Assembly (NCBI GenBank): GCA_963733265.1
Contig: CAVTCF010000002.1
Span: 715,184-779,183, forward strand
Direction of reading: 5' to 3'
DNA length: 64,000 nucleotides
From: PALSA-1006 sp963733265
GTDB lineage: Bacteria > Pseudomonadota > Gammaproteobacteria > Burkholderiales > Gallionellaceae
The notes under the pieces are model-generated. The model was not told where the DNA came from. It saw only the letters and a program-made list of their open reading frames with translations, and searched no databases. This document shows, piece after piece, positions 9,086-18,144 of this stretch. Both the position numbers and the translations under genes were made by a program. Position 1 is the first letter of the stretch. Each line of letters begins with the position of its first letter.

Positions 9086-9316
9086 ATGCCGACTAAACTA
9101 CAAATGCATCAATGGATTCAATCCGGGCGTCAGGCGATCGAACGCTCCTTGCTGTCAGTACTTCTTCGAACCCACCCTCTATCACCGGCCGACGATGCGG
9201 AACTGCAAGAACTTCACCTCCTGATCGATTTATACAACAAATGGATGGCTCAGTATGAGTTACCCACAGTCATGGATCTGGATGCCGCCAATGATCACAC
9301 CAGTTCAGACGACTAA
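9086..9316 (+). CDS. small hypothetical protein
   Basis: 76 residues, third gene of the operon, 17 bp after the previous stop, with AAAGGGGAA upstream of its ATG. Helical, with a Leu-rich centre (ELQELHLLIDLYNKWM) and an acidic tail. No recognised family. Confidence 0.55.
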   Translation: MPTKLQMHQWIQSGRQAIERSLLSVLLRTHPLSPADDAELQELHLLIDLYNKWMAQYELPTVMDLDAANDHTSSDD

Positions 9317-9331
9317 CTTAGGAGACAACAA

Positions 9332-9955
9332 TTGATACAACCAACAACACCGTTTACATATTGTCATTTGCAACAAATCAGAATCTTTAACGATGTTCGT
9401 AAAACACCATCGCCCAAAATCGAATGGGAACATTGTTTCTTTCTCGGATTCCGAATCAGGACAGCGGAGGGAGAGCGCTATCACCACGGGCTGGTCGTCG
9501 TCGACAGCGAGGACACATTTTACGACGGAATTGCTGGGGAGTTTGAAGCGATCCTCAATCAAACAGACGTGACAGATCCCAACAATATCGAGTTGATCTT
9601 TGTGCGCTGCTTGCAAATGAAAGACAAGAACAAAGTCTCATCAGCAGAGCGGCAGAAGATGGATGCGGCGATTCTTAAGAGCATCGAAAACCATGCAGAT
9701 TCGATGTTCTACGTGCTAATGCAGATTGGCGATACCCGGCAATGGCTATTGGAGGTCAACTCACAAAACGCGATAACCGCGCTCACATCTGTCGAAACTC
9801 TGGCCGATCCGAATTGCGGTGAAAAATCTTTTCCACTGGAAATTTGCCTGGCGCATCCCGTGTTTCACGAATTCAACCTTCTTTTCGATGCAACGTTTGC
9901 GCGCTTCGAGATGTTGATTAAGGAGGGGCTTGGTGGTTCAACTTACATGCATTGA
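9332..9955 (+). CDS. hypothetical protein with TTG start
   Basis: 207 residues, fourth gene of the operon. The start is a TTG at 9332 preceded by GGAGACAACA; no ATG is available near the beginning of the conserved frame. The protein is soluble and mixed alpha/beta (HCFFLGFRIRTAEGERYHHG; MFYVLMQIGDTRQWLLEVNS). Not recognised. It ends 4 bp before the convergent ihfB stop, so the two genes are tail to tail. Confidence 0.6.
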   Translation: MIQPTTPFTYCHLQQIRIFNDVRKTPSPKIEWEHCFFLGFRIRTAEGERYHHGLVVVDSEDTFYDGIAGEFEAILNQTDVTDPNNIELIFVRCLQMKDKNKVSSAERQKMDAAILKSIENHADSMFYVLMQIGDTRQWLLEVNSQNAITALTSVETLADPNCGEKSFPLEICLAHPVFHEFNLLFDATFARFEMLIKEGLGGSTYMH

Positions 9956-9959
9956 TAAA

Positions 9960-10247
9960 TCAAGACTTGGGGTAGTCGACGCGTTCGCGCAGTTCAAGAC
10001 CTGGCTTGAAATGTGGAGTGTATTTTGCAGGTACCATCACTGCCTCTCCTGTCTTGGGATTGCGCCCTTGGCGTGGCGGTTTGTAGTTGAGGCCAAAGCT
10101 GCCAAACCCGCGCACCTCTACCCTGCCCCCATGAGACAGTGTACTCGACATGCCATCAAGAATCGTGCGCACCACCATATCAATGTCTTTTAGTTGCAAG
10201 GATGAAAATTTGAAACTCAATTGTTCGACTAGTTCGGTACGTGTCAT
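9960..10247 (-). CDS. ihfB: integration host factor beta subunit
   Basis: 95 residues, the normal length for IHF-beta, which pairs with IHF-alpha to bend DNA at specific sites in replication, transcription and site-specific recombination. Conserved features: MTRTELVEQL start, GGRVEVRGFGSF, the beta-arm PPRQGRNPKTGE with the DNA-intercalating Pro, and YTPHFKPGLELRERV. In betaproteobacteria the housekeeping ihfB usually follows rpsA; here it sits alone among accessory genes, so it may be a second, island-borne copy. Divergent from the 10338 gene across 90 bp. Confidence 0.92.
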   Translation of the reverse strand: MTRTELVEQLSFKFSSLQLKDIDMVVRTILDGMSSTLSHGGRVEVRGFGSFGLNYKPPRQGRNPKTGEAVMVPAKYTPHFKPGLELRERVDYPKS

Positions 10248-10337
10248 GTTGAGGTTAGTTTGTGAATGAGTTACAAAAATTAATTTTCGATTCTAATTAG
10301 ATTCGAAACTGTATAAATATTATAGACGAGGAAACAC

Positions 10338-10997
10338 ATGAATAAACAGTTCATTCAAAAAATATGGTTTTATATTCATCGCTGGTGGATCGGATATTTT
10401 GCACCGTTCCTTGCTTTAGTCAGGATGATCCGAAAACGGCAGTTCAATTTCATCCATCAAATAAAAGTAATCTACCGGTATGCCTATTGGAAGTACTTTT
10501 GGCCTCAAAATATCACCTTGGGGATCGCAAAATTAATGAAGGCGTATTCATCGGAACAAGAAGCAAAAATTGAAGCCCGAAACAAAGCATCAAGGCAAAC
10601 GTGCACTCAAAACTGGCGTCCGAAAAAACCGCGCCCGCTCATCATTAAAAAACCGCTGTCGGTCACTCACGCCGATCAGGAATATCGAACTCAATGGTAT
10701 GCCAATTTCAACACGCGGTATTTATTGATTTTTGTTCCGTCAATTCAACCGCAGTTAATTCTTGAAGTGATTCGCCGCCTACCGAATGAGGATGCGCGCT
10801 TTAAAAACCATGGAATCACGTCACCGCTTCGAATTGATGCGTATTTCAAAATCCGAGTGTGCTTCGAGATCTATGATCGGAAAAGATGGTATCTCGTACG
10901 ATTGGAAAAGCGTTTCTGCAAGTTGGATATTACCGGAGATCAATTGCCGTCGAGGTTGAACTATTATTTGATAAACAACATGGATCCGGAGCGATAA
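10338..10997 (+). CDS. hypothetical basic protein
   Basis: 219 residues, not recognised. Strongly basic and aromatic at the N-terminus (FIQKIWFYIHRWWIGYFAPFLALVRMIRKR), which could lie on or dip into the membrane. A Lys/Arg linker follows (WRPKKPRPLIIKK), then a compact C-terminal domain (YLLIFVPSIQPQLILEVIRRL). GAGGAA lies 6 bp before the ATG, and an AT-rich TATAAATATTAT upstream could serve as -10. Confidence 0.55.
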   Translation: MNKQFIQKIWFYIHRWWIGYFAPFLALVRMIRKRQFNFIHQIKVIYRYAYWKYFWPQNITLGIAKLMKAYSSEQEAKIEARNKASRQTCTQNWRPKKPRPLIIKKPLSVTHADQEYRTQWYANFNTRYLLIFVPSIQPQLILEVIRRLPNEDARFKNHGITSPLRIDAYFKIRVCFEIYDRKRWYLVRLEKRFCKLDITGDQLPSRLNYYLINNMDPER

Positions 10998-11056
10998 AAA
11001 TTCAGATTGAGGGGATCTGAGGTGCAAAATCTTGCACGCAAATGAAATATTTGATC

Positions 11057-11083
11057 CGTCCGTTGTCGAAGGTACAACGGACG
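11057..11083. repeat. perfect 10-bp inverted repeat with 7-nt loop
   Basis: CGTCCGTTGT and its exact complement flank CGAAGGT, 60 bp after the stop of the 10338 gene. A smaller hairpin (GTGCAA-AATC-TTGCAC) lies at 11022-11037. Neither is followed by a T-run, so termination is possible but not typical; operator function cannot be excluded. Confidence 0.5.
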
Positions 11084-11224
11084 TATAAACAGAGTGAAAT
11101 CTTCTACACTCACCGTCTCTACCTAACCCGTTTCTGCCGTTGGCACATGCGAATTCGCTGCCAGATAAGCGACATTCGCCAAGCTAAGAAAACGGCATAT
11201 TTACCTTAACTTCGGCGTGTTCCA

Positions 11225-11860
11225 TCAATTGATTTCTGGTCTCAACGGAATCAACCAATTCGTAACGCCATCCGGGCCACCATCGTAAACTGGCTGCTCA
11301 TCAACACGCTTAAGTTGTTGCATAAGGATTAGCGTGCGATCCGGCTCTGACAATTTACAATTGTTTTGAATCAACTCTGCCCAGGTACATCCTCGATCAT
11401 TGATACACGATATCCGTAGCCAGCGTGCGGCAGCGAGTTTTTCATTAACCCATCTCAGGAATGGTTCGAAAAGATGATCCTGCCATAGTGCCTCGCGAGT
11501 TGGGAATAGCGCGGCAGATTCACCTTCATCAGATTCACAAAGCGTGCATTTGAATCCATCAGGCGTTTGGTTTGGATATAAGTCCGTGTCGAACAACACA
11601 TCCCAAGGCTCACCTTGCCAATTCACATAGACACCGAGATTGTTACCACTAACCAAGACGGAAAGGCAATCTGGAAAATTATAAAAATGAAATTTCGCAC
11701 CTTTGGCAGTGATTCCTGCCAGACGAATGGGTACCATGAAGTCGATGCGGTTCTCGTTGATCCAGCGCAAAAAGACACGCTGAATGCAGTCGTGCGGAAG
11801 ATATTTTATGGACTTGAAGGCTCTCTGTATACAGTGGCGCGGATGACGTTTTTTTACCAT
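11225..11860 (-). CDS. hypothetical protein
   Basis: 211 residues, not recognised. Basic N-terminus (VKKRHPRHCIQRAFKSIK), then a beta-rich centre (KFHFYNFPDCLSVLVSGNNL; VYVNWQGEPWDVLFD) and a C-terminal region with LRWVNEKLAAARWL. A CTLC pair lies mid-protein. No signal peptide. It stands alone, divergent from the 12076 gene across 215 bp that hold no clear feature. Confidence 0.5.
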   Translation of the reverse strand: MVKKRHPRHCIQRAFKSIKYLPHDCIQRVFLRWINENRIDFMVPIRLAGITAKGAKFHFYNFPDCLSVLVSGNNLGVYVNWQGEPWDVLFDTDLYPNQTPDGFKCTLCESDEGESAALFPTREALWQDHLFEPFLRWVNEKLAAARWLRISCINDRGCTWAELIQNNCKLSEPDRTLILMQQLKRVDEQPVYDGGPDGVTNWLIPLRPEIN

Positions 11861-12075
11861 GATTGTTTCAGAGCATATTTCTCGTATCGGAGATGCATAT
11901 TATTTCAGGATGAACGTCACAATACGTCGCACTCGATTATGTGATGCCATAAATATAATTTCACCAAGATGGCAATGCATCGCGACTTATTATGACGCGC
12001 AAGTGAGTAATATAACAATTGAACTAGAAACAAAGTTTCACACTTAAACGTTCAATACTTTGGGACAAATTTACT

Positions 12076-12810
12076 ATGCCAATGATCATCTCAACGCCGG
12101 AAGAATGGTTTCGTGAGCAACAACGCGATTTATACCTGATTGTACTTAATGAAAATCTGGGTCAACCACCTAAGGATAAGTACAAGGAATTTCAGAAATT
12201 ATTAAACAAATGGTTTGACGAACATCTCCCCAATACTTCACTTAGAATTATTGGTTCGTCTGAGAATAGCGGTTGGATTACAGGTGGCCCTTGCTACTTC
12301 ACTGCTGATTTTGATGCCAAGTCACTCGCAATTTTTAACGCTGCATGGGCGCCTGAATCGGAGTGGAAAATCGAAGTATGGTCATTTGATGAATGGCGTG
12401 AGCGGGTTGAGTCGGTTAATTTGATTTGTTCACCCGGTCTTGAGTACGAAAAAATTCGTTGGTGGAATACTTCTCGCGGCATTCTGTTCCTGAATGCGAT
12501 CACTCAAGGACGTTTTGTAGGGGGCGACGTAATACCAGGAGAAATTCACCTTACTCTTAATGATGGATGGTGGCGGTTGCAACAATTGTATCCTGAGTTT
12601 GCTGAATATCCCGCAGACAAATTTCCAAGCGGTATTTTTTGGCCTCATGCAAACAGCGATAATGAATCATTTTTGATTCTGGACTGGACTTGCCATGCAG
12701 AATGGAAGCCAGAAGAATATGTGAAAGATGTTCAAAAAATTCGAAATTTGAAAATCGCCATTGGAATCCCGGAAAACATGCCCTTAGAAATATATGAAAG
12801 CGATATTTGA
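12076..12810 (+). CDS. hypothetical protein
   Basis: 244 residues, soluble, unusually rich in Trp and acidic residues (PESEWKIEVWSFDEWRERVES; NDGWWRLQQLYPEF). No recognised domain and no signal peptide. The ATG has only a weak GGGA upstream. It converges on the cREC/WYL/DUF2779 operon. Low GC content compared with the core genes is consistent with acquired DNA. Confidence 0.55.
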   Translation: MPMIISTPEEWFREQQRDLYLIVLNENLGQPPKDKYKEFQKLLNKWFDEHLPNTSLRIIGSSENSGWITGGPCYFTADFDAKSLAIFNAAWAPESEWKIEVWSFDEWRERVESVNLICSPGLEYEKIRWWNTSRGILFLNAITQGRFVGGDVIPGEIHLTLNDGWWRLQQLYPEFAEYPADKFPSGIFWPHANSDNESFLILDWTCHAEWKPEEYVKDVQKIRNLKIAIGIPENMPLEIYESDI

Positions 12811-12837
12811 GATACGAAGTCAGTCTGTTGAGATAAC

Positions 12838-13131
12838 TTACTTTCGACATAATTTTATTATGGAGTTTACTGCCGCCAACATCCGCTCACGTGCCGCAGG
12901 GTTTGCCGTGTGAATTGTTATCTCCGGTGGCAGAAATCCATTAAGGTCAACTTCCTGTTCTAACCATAACAGCACATCATATCCTGTACCACGCCGGTCA
13001 TCGCTCAAATCGTGGCCTAAGGATAGATGCGTTACGTAGCCCATCTGCAACAGCTTGATCGCTTCATCCGGCCAAAGCACCTGAACCCATCCGTCAGGTG
13101 CGATGCGCTCATCATCTAAATAGACTTTCAT
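12838..13131 (-). CDS. cyclic-phosphate-processing receiver-like (cREC) domain protein
   Basis: 97 residues from the ATG at 13131 (a longer frame would run into the WYL gene). The sequence MKVYLDDERIAPDGWVQV, then HLSLGHDLSDD and GYDVLLWLE matches the cREC family, receiver-domain relatives with acidic pocket residues (LDDER, DLSDD) predicted to act in cyclic-phosphate RNA or nucleotide metabolism. The start lies 2 bp after the WYL stop, so it is the last gene of a WYL-linked operon. Function in this context is inference. Confidence 0.72.
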   Translation of the reverse strand: MKVYLDDERIAPDGWVQVLWPDEAIKLLQMGYVTHLSLGHDLSDDRRGTGYDVLLWLEQEVDLNGFLPPEITIHTANPAARERMLAAVNSIIKLCRK

Positions 13132-13133
13132 GG

Positions 13134-14150
13134 TTATGAAGCTTGATTTTTGTACCGTGCAGCGGCCTCTGCCAATTGCTCGCCAATCTTTTTGCGCAAC
13201 GCTACAGGCCCAGTAACCTCTATGCCTGTTCCCTGTGACATCAGCCACCAAGTCAATTGCCATGAGTCCGAAACTGTTGCGGTCAGCTTGGTTTTCTCTC
13301 CCAATACGGTTAATTTCTGATCCGCCGATAAAGGGGTTTCTTCAAGGATTTTCGCCAACCATTGCGAGACCCATGCACTCAGGCGAATGGTCTTGCCATT
13401 GCCAAAGTGCAGACCGCCAGCCAGAATATATTCATCCAAATCAAAACTGGCAGGACGCTTAACGGTATCGTTAGTCTTGGTAGCTTTAAGAATACGTTGC
13501 ATTGCGTACAAACGAACATCTTCGTATTCATACGCCGTCGCGATCAGATAGCTTACCGCACCTCGATTAACTAATGCGAGTGGTGACAAGCGCAATTGTT
13601 TGGATTCCTCGTCATTCATTCCCAGATAATCCACCTCAATCTGGATATCAGAGAGCAATGCTTCCTGAACCGTCTCCAATAATTCAGCATCGATTACGGG
13701 TGGCACAAATGGCATCGTCGGTGACACCGATCTCACTTTGCTTGCCCATTTCGCTTTGCGATTTTCTTTGCTTAACGCGACCAGTTGTTTTTCAGCTTGC
13801 CGGAAGCGTGGCTCCAACCCATCAAGCATGGAAATAGGCATAAGCTTTTTAAGTGTGTCTTCGACCAAACTCAGGGACAAAGCCTCTGACACAGTCATAC
13901 CTGGCAAATCAGCAGATGCACCTTTTATCCATTTCCATCCATGGGGAGTACTTCTGTCGTCCTTGTCCAGCACAAATGTTTCCAAGAGTTCATTCAAGTC
14001 TCGCTCAATTTGGCGTTTGGAAATTTCGAAGCCCGCATCATTTAGGGCATTGGTAAGTTCCGTTACAGTTTTACCGGTTCCCGCTGAGGGCAGCAGTTTT
14101 AGTAACTCCCATTGACGCTGTATTACAGATGGCTTGTCATTTCGCGGCAT
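13134..14150 (-). CDS. WYL-domain transcriptional regulator
   Basis: 338 residues. N-terminal winged HTH of the HTH_11 type (residues about 1-70: QRQWELLKLLPSAG, ALNDAGFEISKRQIERDLNEL), then a WYL sensor domain at about 165-235 (IEVDYLGMNDEESKQLRLSP, GAVSYLIATA, RLYAMQRIL) and a C-terminal WCX-like extension. WYL proteins are ligand-sensing regulators that often control defence loci. The gene overlaps the DUF2779 gene by 14 bp and precedes the cREC gene by 2 bp, giving a three-gene operon. Confidence 0.88.
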   Translation of the reverse strand: MPRNDKPSVIQRQWELLKLLPSAGTGKTVTELTNALNDAGFEISKRQIERDLNELLETFVLDKDDRSTPHGWKWIKGASADLPGMTVSEALSLSLVEDTLKKLMPISMLDGLEPRFRQAEKQLVALSKENRKAKWASKVRSVSPTMPFVPPVIDAELLETVQEALLSDIQIEVDYLGMNDEESKQLRLSPLALVNRGAVSYLIATAYEYEDVRLYAMQRILKATKTNDTVKRPASFDLDEYILAGGLHFGNGKTIRLSAWVSQWLAKILEETPLSADQKLTVLGEKTKLTATVSDSWQLTWWLMSQGTGIEVTGPVALRKKIGEQLAEAAARYKNQAS

Positions 14151-15642
14151 GTTTGCTCACCTTAACTTTTCGCCCTTCAAAAAACCACGCTAACCTAACC
14201 ATAGCCAAAGTGTCTAGCCTGCAATATTCGCGGAGGCCTTCGGTTAACAACTGCTTACGTTCTTGAGATGTATCTGGATAAATGATTTCGCTATAGGCAA
14301 GCTGCGCTGCAATACCATCGCCCACCTCCATTTCGTCATATTTCAAATCTGGCGCAACCGTTGGCAACACTGCTTTGATAGACCACGAACCTTTCATCGC
14401 CGGATGGTAATAGTGCTTGCGTGCCATCGGCAGCAAGTCCAAGAGGCGTTCATTGATACGCAGTAACGCTGGCGAAAGGTCAGCAAAAAGTTGCGCCAAT
14501 TCGGTGATACGAGATTTTTCAAAAGAGCTATAGACCATAATCGCACCATCATTCCCCAGTGCCTTGATTAGTGTTTCAGCACAGCTCCGACGCGGGTCAT
14601 CGCCGCTCACATCCAAATACATTTCGTGGCGTAACTGACCCAGCTCAAATTCAATATGGCAAGACCACTGAAACGGAACATGCGGTGAAGATGGGCTTGT
14701 TCCCGCCCAACGTGGAACAGTCGGTGAAATCGTTTCAAAGTCCAAGTAGTAACGAGGATAAGGCAGCACCGCCATTTCCTGTTTGGCTGCACGCTTATCG
14801 AATTTAGCCTTGCCAGTTTTACTTGCCTGTTGAATCATGAACTGTTTATCGTTCAAATATTCTGCCGGAACATGTCGGGCATCCACATATCCCAATTCAA
14901 ATAGTTCAGTTTTTTTAATGAGGGACATGCCAGATAACACATCCAGCGTGTATTCAGGATCATCCGGCAAATCCATATCCCGCGTGCAATAGGAATAGAA
15001 TGGACACTCGAATGGCTCGTCACACTGCATGCCGGGCTCTATACAAGGCTCATCACCCGCTAACGTCGAACGAGCGCCATTCACCCATAGTTGAACCTGC
15101 CCCTCCAACTTCTTCACTTCGCCGTCCAGACGTTCAGACTTGAGCAGCCCGTGATAATTACCATCCCCCTGATAAACGAAGGATTTGTCGATATATGCCA
15201 GCTCAACAGCTGCAAGCTTGACTTTGTTCTGCTTCAACACCCACGCCTGCACCGCGCAATCCTCCACATGGTAAGGCTTAACACTGGAACTGGATTTTAC
15301 CTCCGACATGCGGTAGCCCTTCGGCGTAGGCAGCAATACATCGGTTTGCACCAGCAAACCCTCATACTGAAAAGTCGCTTCAAATATAGGGCGAAGGGGA
15401 AATGCCTTCATTGCTACCTGGGTATCAGCAATGGCAATGGATAGATTTTTTTTGTCCTCAATCAGAATACCTTCAGGGCAAAGCTGCCGCGCAATTTCGC
15501 CAACCTCATGGCCGACTTGGTACAACTGCTTTGTCTGTGCCGAATCTTTCAACAATTCATGTCGATGAATCTGCAACCACAACCTTTTAGGGCACTGGCG
15601 CCATGCCGTAATGCGAGATTTTGAAAGTCCGTGACTAGCCAT
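14137..15642 (-). CDS. DUF2779 protein: Cas4-like nuclease plus RNase H-like domain
   Basis: 501 residues from ATG 15642, which has GGGGGAATT directly upstream; the longer frame to 15771 lacks a good site. The N-terminal half resembles Cas4/RecB nucleases: ITAWRQCPKRLWL with first Cys at about 17, Asp101, then EVK (114-116), and a Cys cluster at 200, 207, 213 and 219, plausible Fe-S ligands. The C-terminal half carries YYLDFETISP (about 299-308), the first motif of DEDD exonuclease-like DUF2779 domains. Sharing an operon with a WYL regulator suggests nucleic-acid defence or repair. Confidence 0.82.
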   Translation of the reverse strand: MASHGLSKSRITAWRQCPKRLWLQIHRHELLKDSAQTKQLYQVGHEVGEIARQLCPEGILIEDKKNLSIAIADTQVAMKAFPLRPIFEATFQYEGLLVQTDVLLPTPKGYRMSEVKSSSSVKPYHVEDCAVQAWVLKQNKVKLAAVELAYIDKSFVYQGDGNYHGLLKSERLDGEVKKLEGQVQLWVNGARSTLAGDEPCIEPGMQCDEPFECPFYSYCTRDMDLPDDPEYTLDVLSGMSLIKKTELFELGYVDARHVPAEYLNDKQFMIQQASKTGKAKFDKRAAKQEMAVLPYPRYYLDFETISPTVPRWAGTSPSSPHVPFQWSCHIEFELGQLRHEMYLDVSGDDPRRSCAETLIKALGNDGAIMVYSSFEKSRITELAQLFADLSPALLRINERLLDLLPMARKHYYHPAMKGSWSIKAVLPTVAPDLKYDEMEVGDGIAAQLAYSEIIYPDTSQERKQLLTEGLREYCRLDTLAMVRLAWFFEGRKVKVSKHAAK

Positions 15643-15818
15643 AATTCCCCCAGTTCTGAATGAATGGAAATAGTATATCAAACCGGCACGACATAATAAG
15701 ACGCAATCAATCGAATTCATGAAGCAATGAAACCGCTCCCTAATTTCTGACCGCGACCTGTCCTGACGCATAACTGCGGAAAATTCAACTCTGCCAACAA
15801 ACTATTGCAGAGGAAACT

Positions 15819-16232
15819 ATGAATTCAGGATACAAACAGGCCAGAAAATTATCTCCTCAAAACATAGCCAATATAGAAAGACTCAATCAGGCACTGCCAA
15901 TTCCCACCAAGCCAGAGAAACGAAATAAATTTCCGGGCGAATCGGCGCAAGTTTATTACGCCAGACTTGAGCCATATCGTAAGGATAGTGAAGCACGAAC
16001 AGTTCTACGCTGGATTGTGGGCTCTTATTTTGACAGTGAAGCGCACACGACAAATTGCCGTCACGCCGTTCATTCTGTTGCCTGCTACTTTACTGAAGTT
16101 ACCACAAAGCGCAGCAAAGAAGCCGCTGCTATTCTAAAAAATGATGTGCTGGATTTGCTACAGGCAGTTATAGAGCGAGACCCATCGCTTCAAGATTTAC
16201 TGCAAGATCAACTGAAATTATTTAAAGTATAA
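15819..16232 (+). CDS. hypothetical protein
   Basis: 137 residues, not recognised. Basic N-terminus (YKQARKLSPQNIANIERLNQ), then a predicted helical domain (SEARTVLRWIVGSYFDSE; EAAAILKNDVLDLLQAV). AGAGGAAA precedes the ATG. The next gene follows after 25 bp on the same strand, so the two probably form a small operon divergent from the DUF2779 operon. Confidence 0.55.
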   Translation: MNSGYKQARKLSPQNIANIERLNQALPIPTKPEKRNKFPGESAQVYYARLEPYRKDSEARTVLRWIVGSYFDSEAHTTNCRHAVHSVACYFTEVTTKRSKEAAAILKNDVLDLLQAVIERDPSLQDLLQDQLKLFKV

Positions 16233-16257
16233 TTTAGCAAAACTTGAAGGAAAACAA

Positions 16258-16851
16258 ATGAAACACCATGCAGGCCCAAGGCAAACCCGACCCTTACCCA
16301 AGTTAATCGCTTTACCTATGCCTGACTTCAAGGCAGCCCAATTCAAGGCGAAACCCGATACACTTGGCTTTAAAAACAGGTTCGCTAATCAAAAGGAGAT
16401 CGAGCTTAAAGATGTGTCCATTTATAAATCTGCCATTCTTTCTTCCGTAGATGAACTCCTGGCTGTGATCAAGTTAACGTTGTCTTTTTTAAAAGATGGC
16501 CCAAGTTATGTCACAGAGTTGGAAGCATGGCTATCTGAATTGGAAGGCTGCCTCTATGCTTTAGAAGAGGGCGTGTGGCGTGGCGACTTCGATGATGAAT
16601 TTACTGTCACAATGGATACAGAGGGATTAATGGGGTTTGACGATTTTTTAAACGGTATGCCCTTGCTTGAGGAAATTGATGATGAACTTGAGACGCCACC
16701 CGATTCACTTGCAAGGACATTAATAACGTTCTGGTTGAACGAAATAAAACGCAGGGCTTGCGAATTGATTAATATATGTATTAGCAGTGTCGATGTGGAT
16801 GGTGCCGAGCAAACATTTCAGGTGATGAAATCTTTTCATTATCCAGTTTAA
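16258..16851 (+). CDS. hypothetical protein
   Basis: 197 residues, not recognised. Soluble, acidic in the C-terminal half (LLEEIDDELETPPDSL). Helical stretches (SVDELLAVIKLTLSFLKDG, LEAWLSELEGCLYALEEG) could mediate oligomerisation. AAGGAAAACAA precedes the ATG. Second gene of the pair beginning at 15819. Confidence 0.55.
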   Translation: MKHHAGPRQTRPLPKLIALPMPDFKAAQFKAKPDTLGFKNRFANQKEIELKDVSIYKSAILSSVDELLAVIKLTLSFLKDGPSYVTELEAWLSELEGCLYALEEGVWRGDFDDEFTVTMDTEGLMGFDDFLNGMPLLEEIDDELETPPDSLARTLITFWLNEIKRRACELINICISSVDVDGAEQTFQVMKSFHYPV

Positions 16852-16952
16852 TAGTATGCCAATGAGATTTCACAAAAGTTAACATCATAAGCAGGTCGAA
16901 TAGTCAGCAGGCCATAAAATTGACGCTTCAAAACGAAGTCCATATAGAAAGC

Positions 16953-17837
16953 TTAAGCGTTTTTCACCCCATAAGGCACATGGCCGGTTGCCACATAGCC
17001 TGCGGCAGACTCGCAATGTTTGCGCTGGTCGTCAAAGAAGATATCCGCGCCGAAGCTTTGCAGGAAAACGCCTTTATCCATACCACCCAGAAACATGGCT
17101 TCATCAATGCGAATTCCCCAGCTACGCAGCGTGCGGATTACCCGCTCATGCGCCGGTGCGCCACGCGCAGTCACAAGCGCTGTGCGGATGGGCGAATTGT
17201 CGGGATCGAATTCAGATTGTATTTTGTATAGTGCTGCCAGAAATGGTTTAAACGGCCCACCTGGTAATGGGCGATCTTTCGACTCTGTCTCTGTGCGATT
17301 GAAGGCTTTCAGCCCAGACTCCGCAAATACCCGCTCTGCCTCATCGGAAAATAGCACCGCATCACCATCAAAAGCAATTCGAAGCTGTCCAACCACATCG
17401 GAGCCGGTAGCTGAGGGCATGATTGTCGCGGCGGCGATGCCCGCATTGAGTGCCTTTTGCACATCCTCCTGACTCGCAGACAAAAACAAATGCGCACCAA
17501 ATGCACTGATATACCGATAAGGTGATTCACCACGAGTAAACGCGGCGCGGGTTATGTCCAAGCTGTGATGCCGAATTGAATTGAAAATGCGCAAGCCGGT
17601 ATCGGCACTGTTGCGTGAAATTAACGTCACCTCATCGCGATGTTGCCCGTCTTTATTCAAAGCCAGCAGTTTGCACACCAAAGGAAACGCCACACCCGGC
17701 GCGAGCGGTATTTCCTCGTGCTCCATCTGGTATCGCGCATAAACCTCAGCCCCTCGCGCCTCAAAGATTTGGTGACTTTCGTCCAGATCAAACAAGGCGC
17801 GGGAAGCGATGGCGACAATTAGTTTGGGGGGAGTCAT
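16953..17837 (-). CDS. 5'-nucleotidase (cytosolic NT5C1-like family)
   Basis: 294 residues from the ATG at 17837, which gives the family-like start MTPPKLIVAIASRALFDLDES. An upstream TTG at 17864, overlapping the previous stop, is an alternative. The family dephosphorylates nucleoside 5'-monophosphates in the cytosol. Features: LISRNSADTGLRIFNSI, the haloacid-dehalogenase-like acidic motif IAFDGDAVLFSDEAE, VTARGAPAHERVIRTLR and IFFDDQRKHCE near the C-terminus. It follows a DUF2281-type gene on the same strand. Confidence 0.85.
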   Translation of the reverse strand: MTPPKLIVAIASRALFDLDESHQIFEARGAEVYARYQMEHEEIPLAPGVAFPLVCKLLALNKDGQHRDEVTLISRNSADTGLRIFNSIRHHSLDITRAAFTRGESPYRYISAFGAHLFLSASQEDVQKALNAGIAAATIMPSATGSDVVGQLRIAFDGDAVLFSDEAERVFAESGLKAFNRTETESKDRPLPGGPFKPFLAALYKIQSEFDPDNSPIRTALVTARGAPAHERVIRTLRSWGIRIDEAMFLGGMDKGVFLQSFGADIFFDDQRKHCESAAGYVATGHVPYGVKNA

Positions 17838-17860
17838 GGCTGACCCACTAGGAACTTGGT

Positions 17861-18100
17861 TCAATTTGGCTTGTTTTTATATGTGGTAGAAAGCTGCTCA
17901 TCAGTTTTTATGCAGCCGACCAACCCGGCAGATTCCATTGCCCTAAAGAAAGGCGAATCGCCTGCATCCGCCGCCATCGCAACTTCAGCAGGTGCTACCG
18001 CCAGACCGTGACGCTGCTTTATGAACTGCACAAAATCCAGCACCTCAGCCTGAAGATTGGGCGGTAGAGCCGCTATTTCTGATGCAATATTATTCATCAC
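17861..18100 (-). CDS. DUF2281-like putative antitoxin
   Basis: 79 residues. The first 35 residues (IASEIAALPPNLQAEVLDFVQFIKQRHG) match the DUF2281 pattern LP..L..EVLDFV.FL found in small antitoxin-type proteins. No cognate DUF/PIN gene follows directly; the next gene downstream is a 5'-nucleotidase and the upstream neighbour is a DUF3368 toxin gene, so it may be an orphan. ATG ATG at the start; either codon could be used. Confidence 0.65.
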   Translation of the reverse strand: MMNNIASEIAALPPNLQAEVLDFVQFIKQRHGLAVAPAEVAMAADAGDSPFFRAMESAGLVGCIKTDEQLSTTYKNKPN

Positions 18101-18144
18101 GCAATCCTTTTATACCGCGACACAAGGCGAGCGTCACAAATGCA

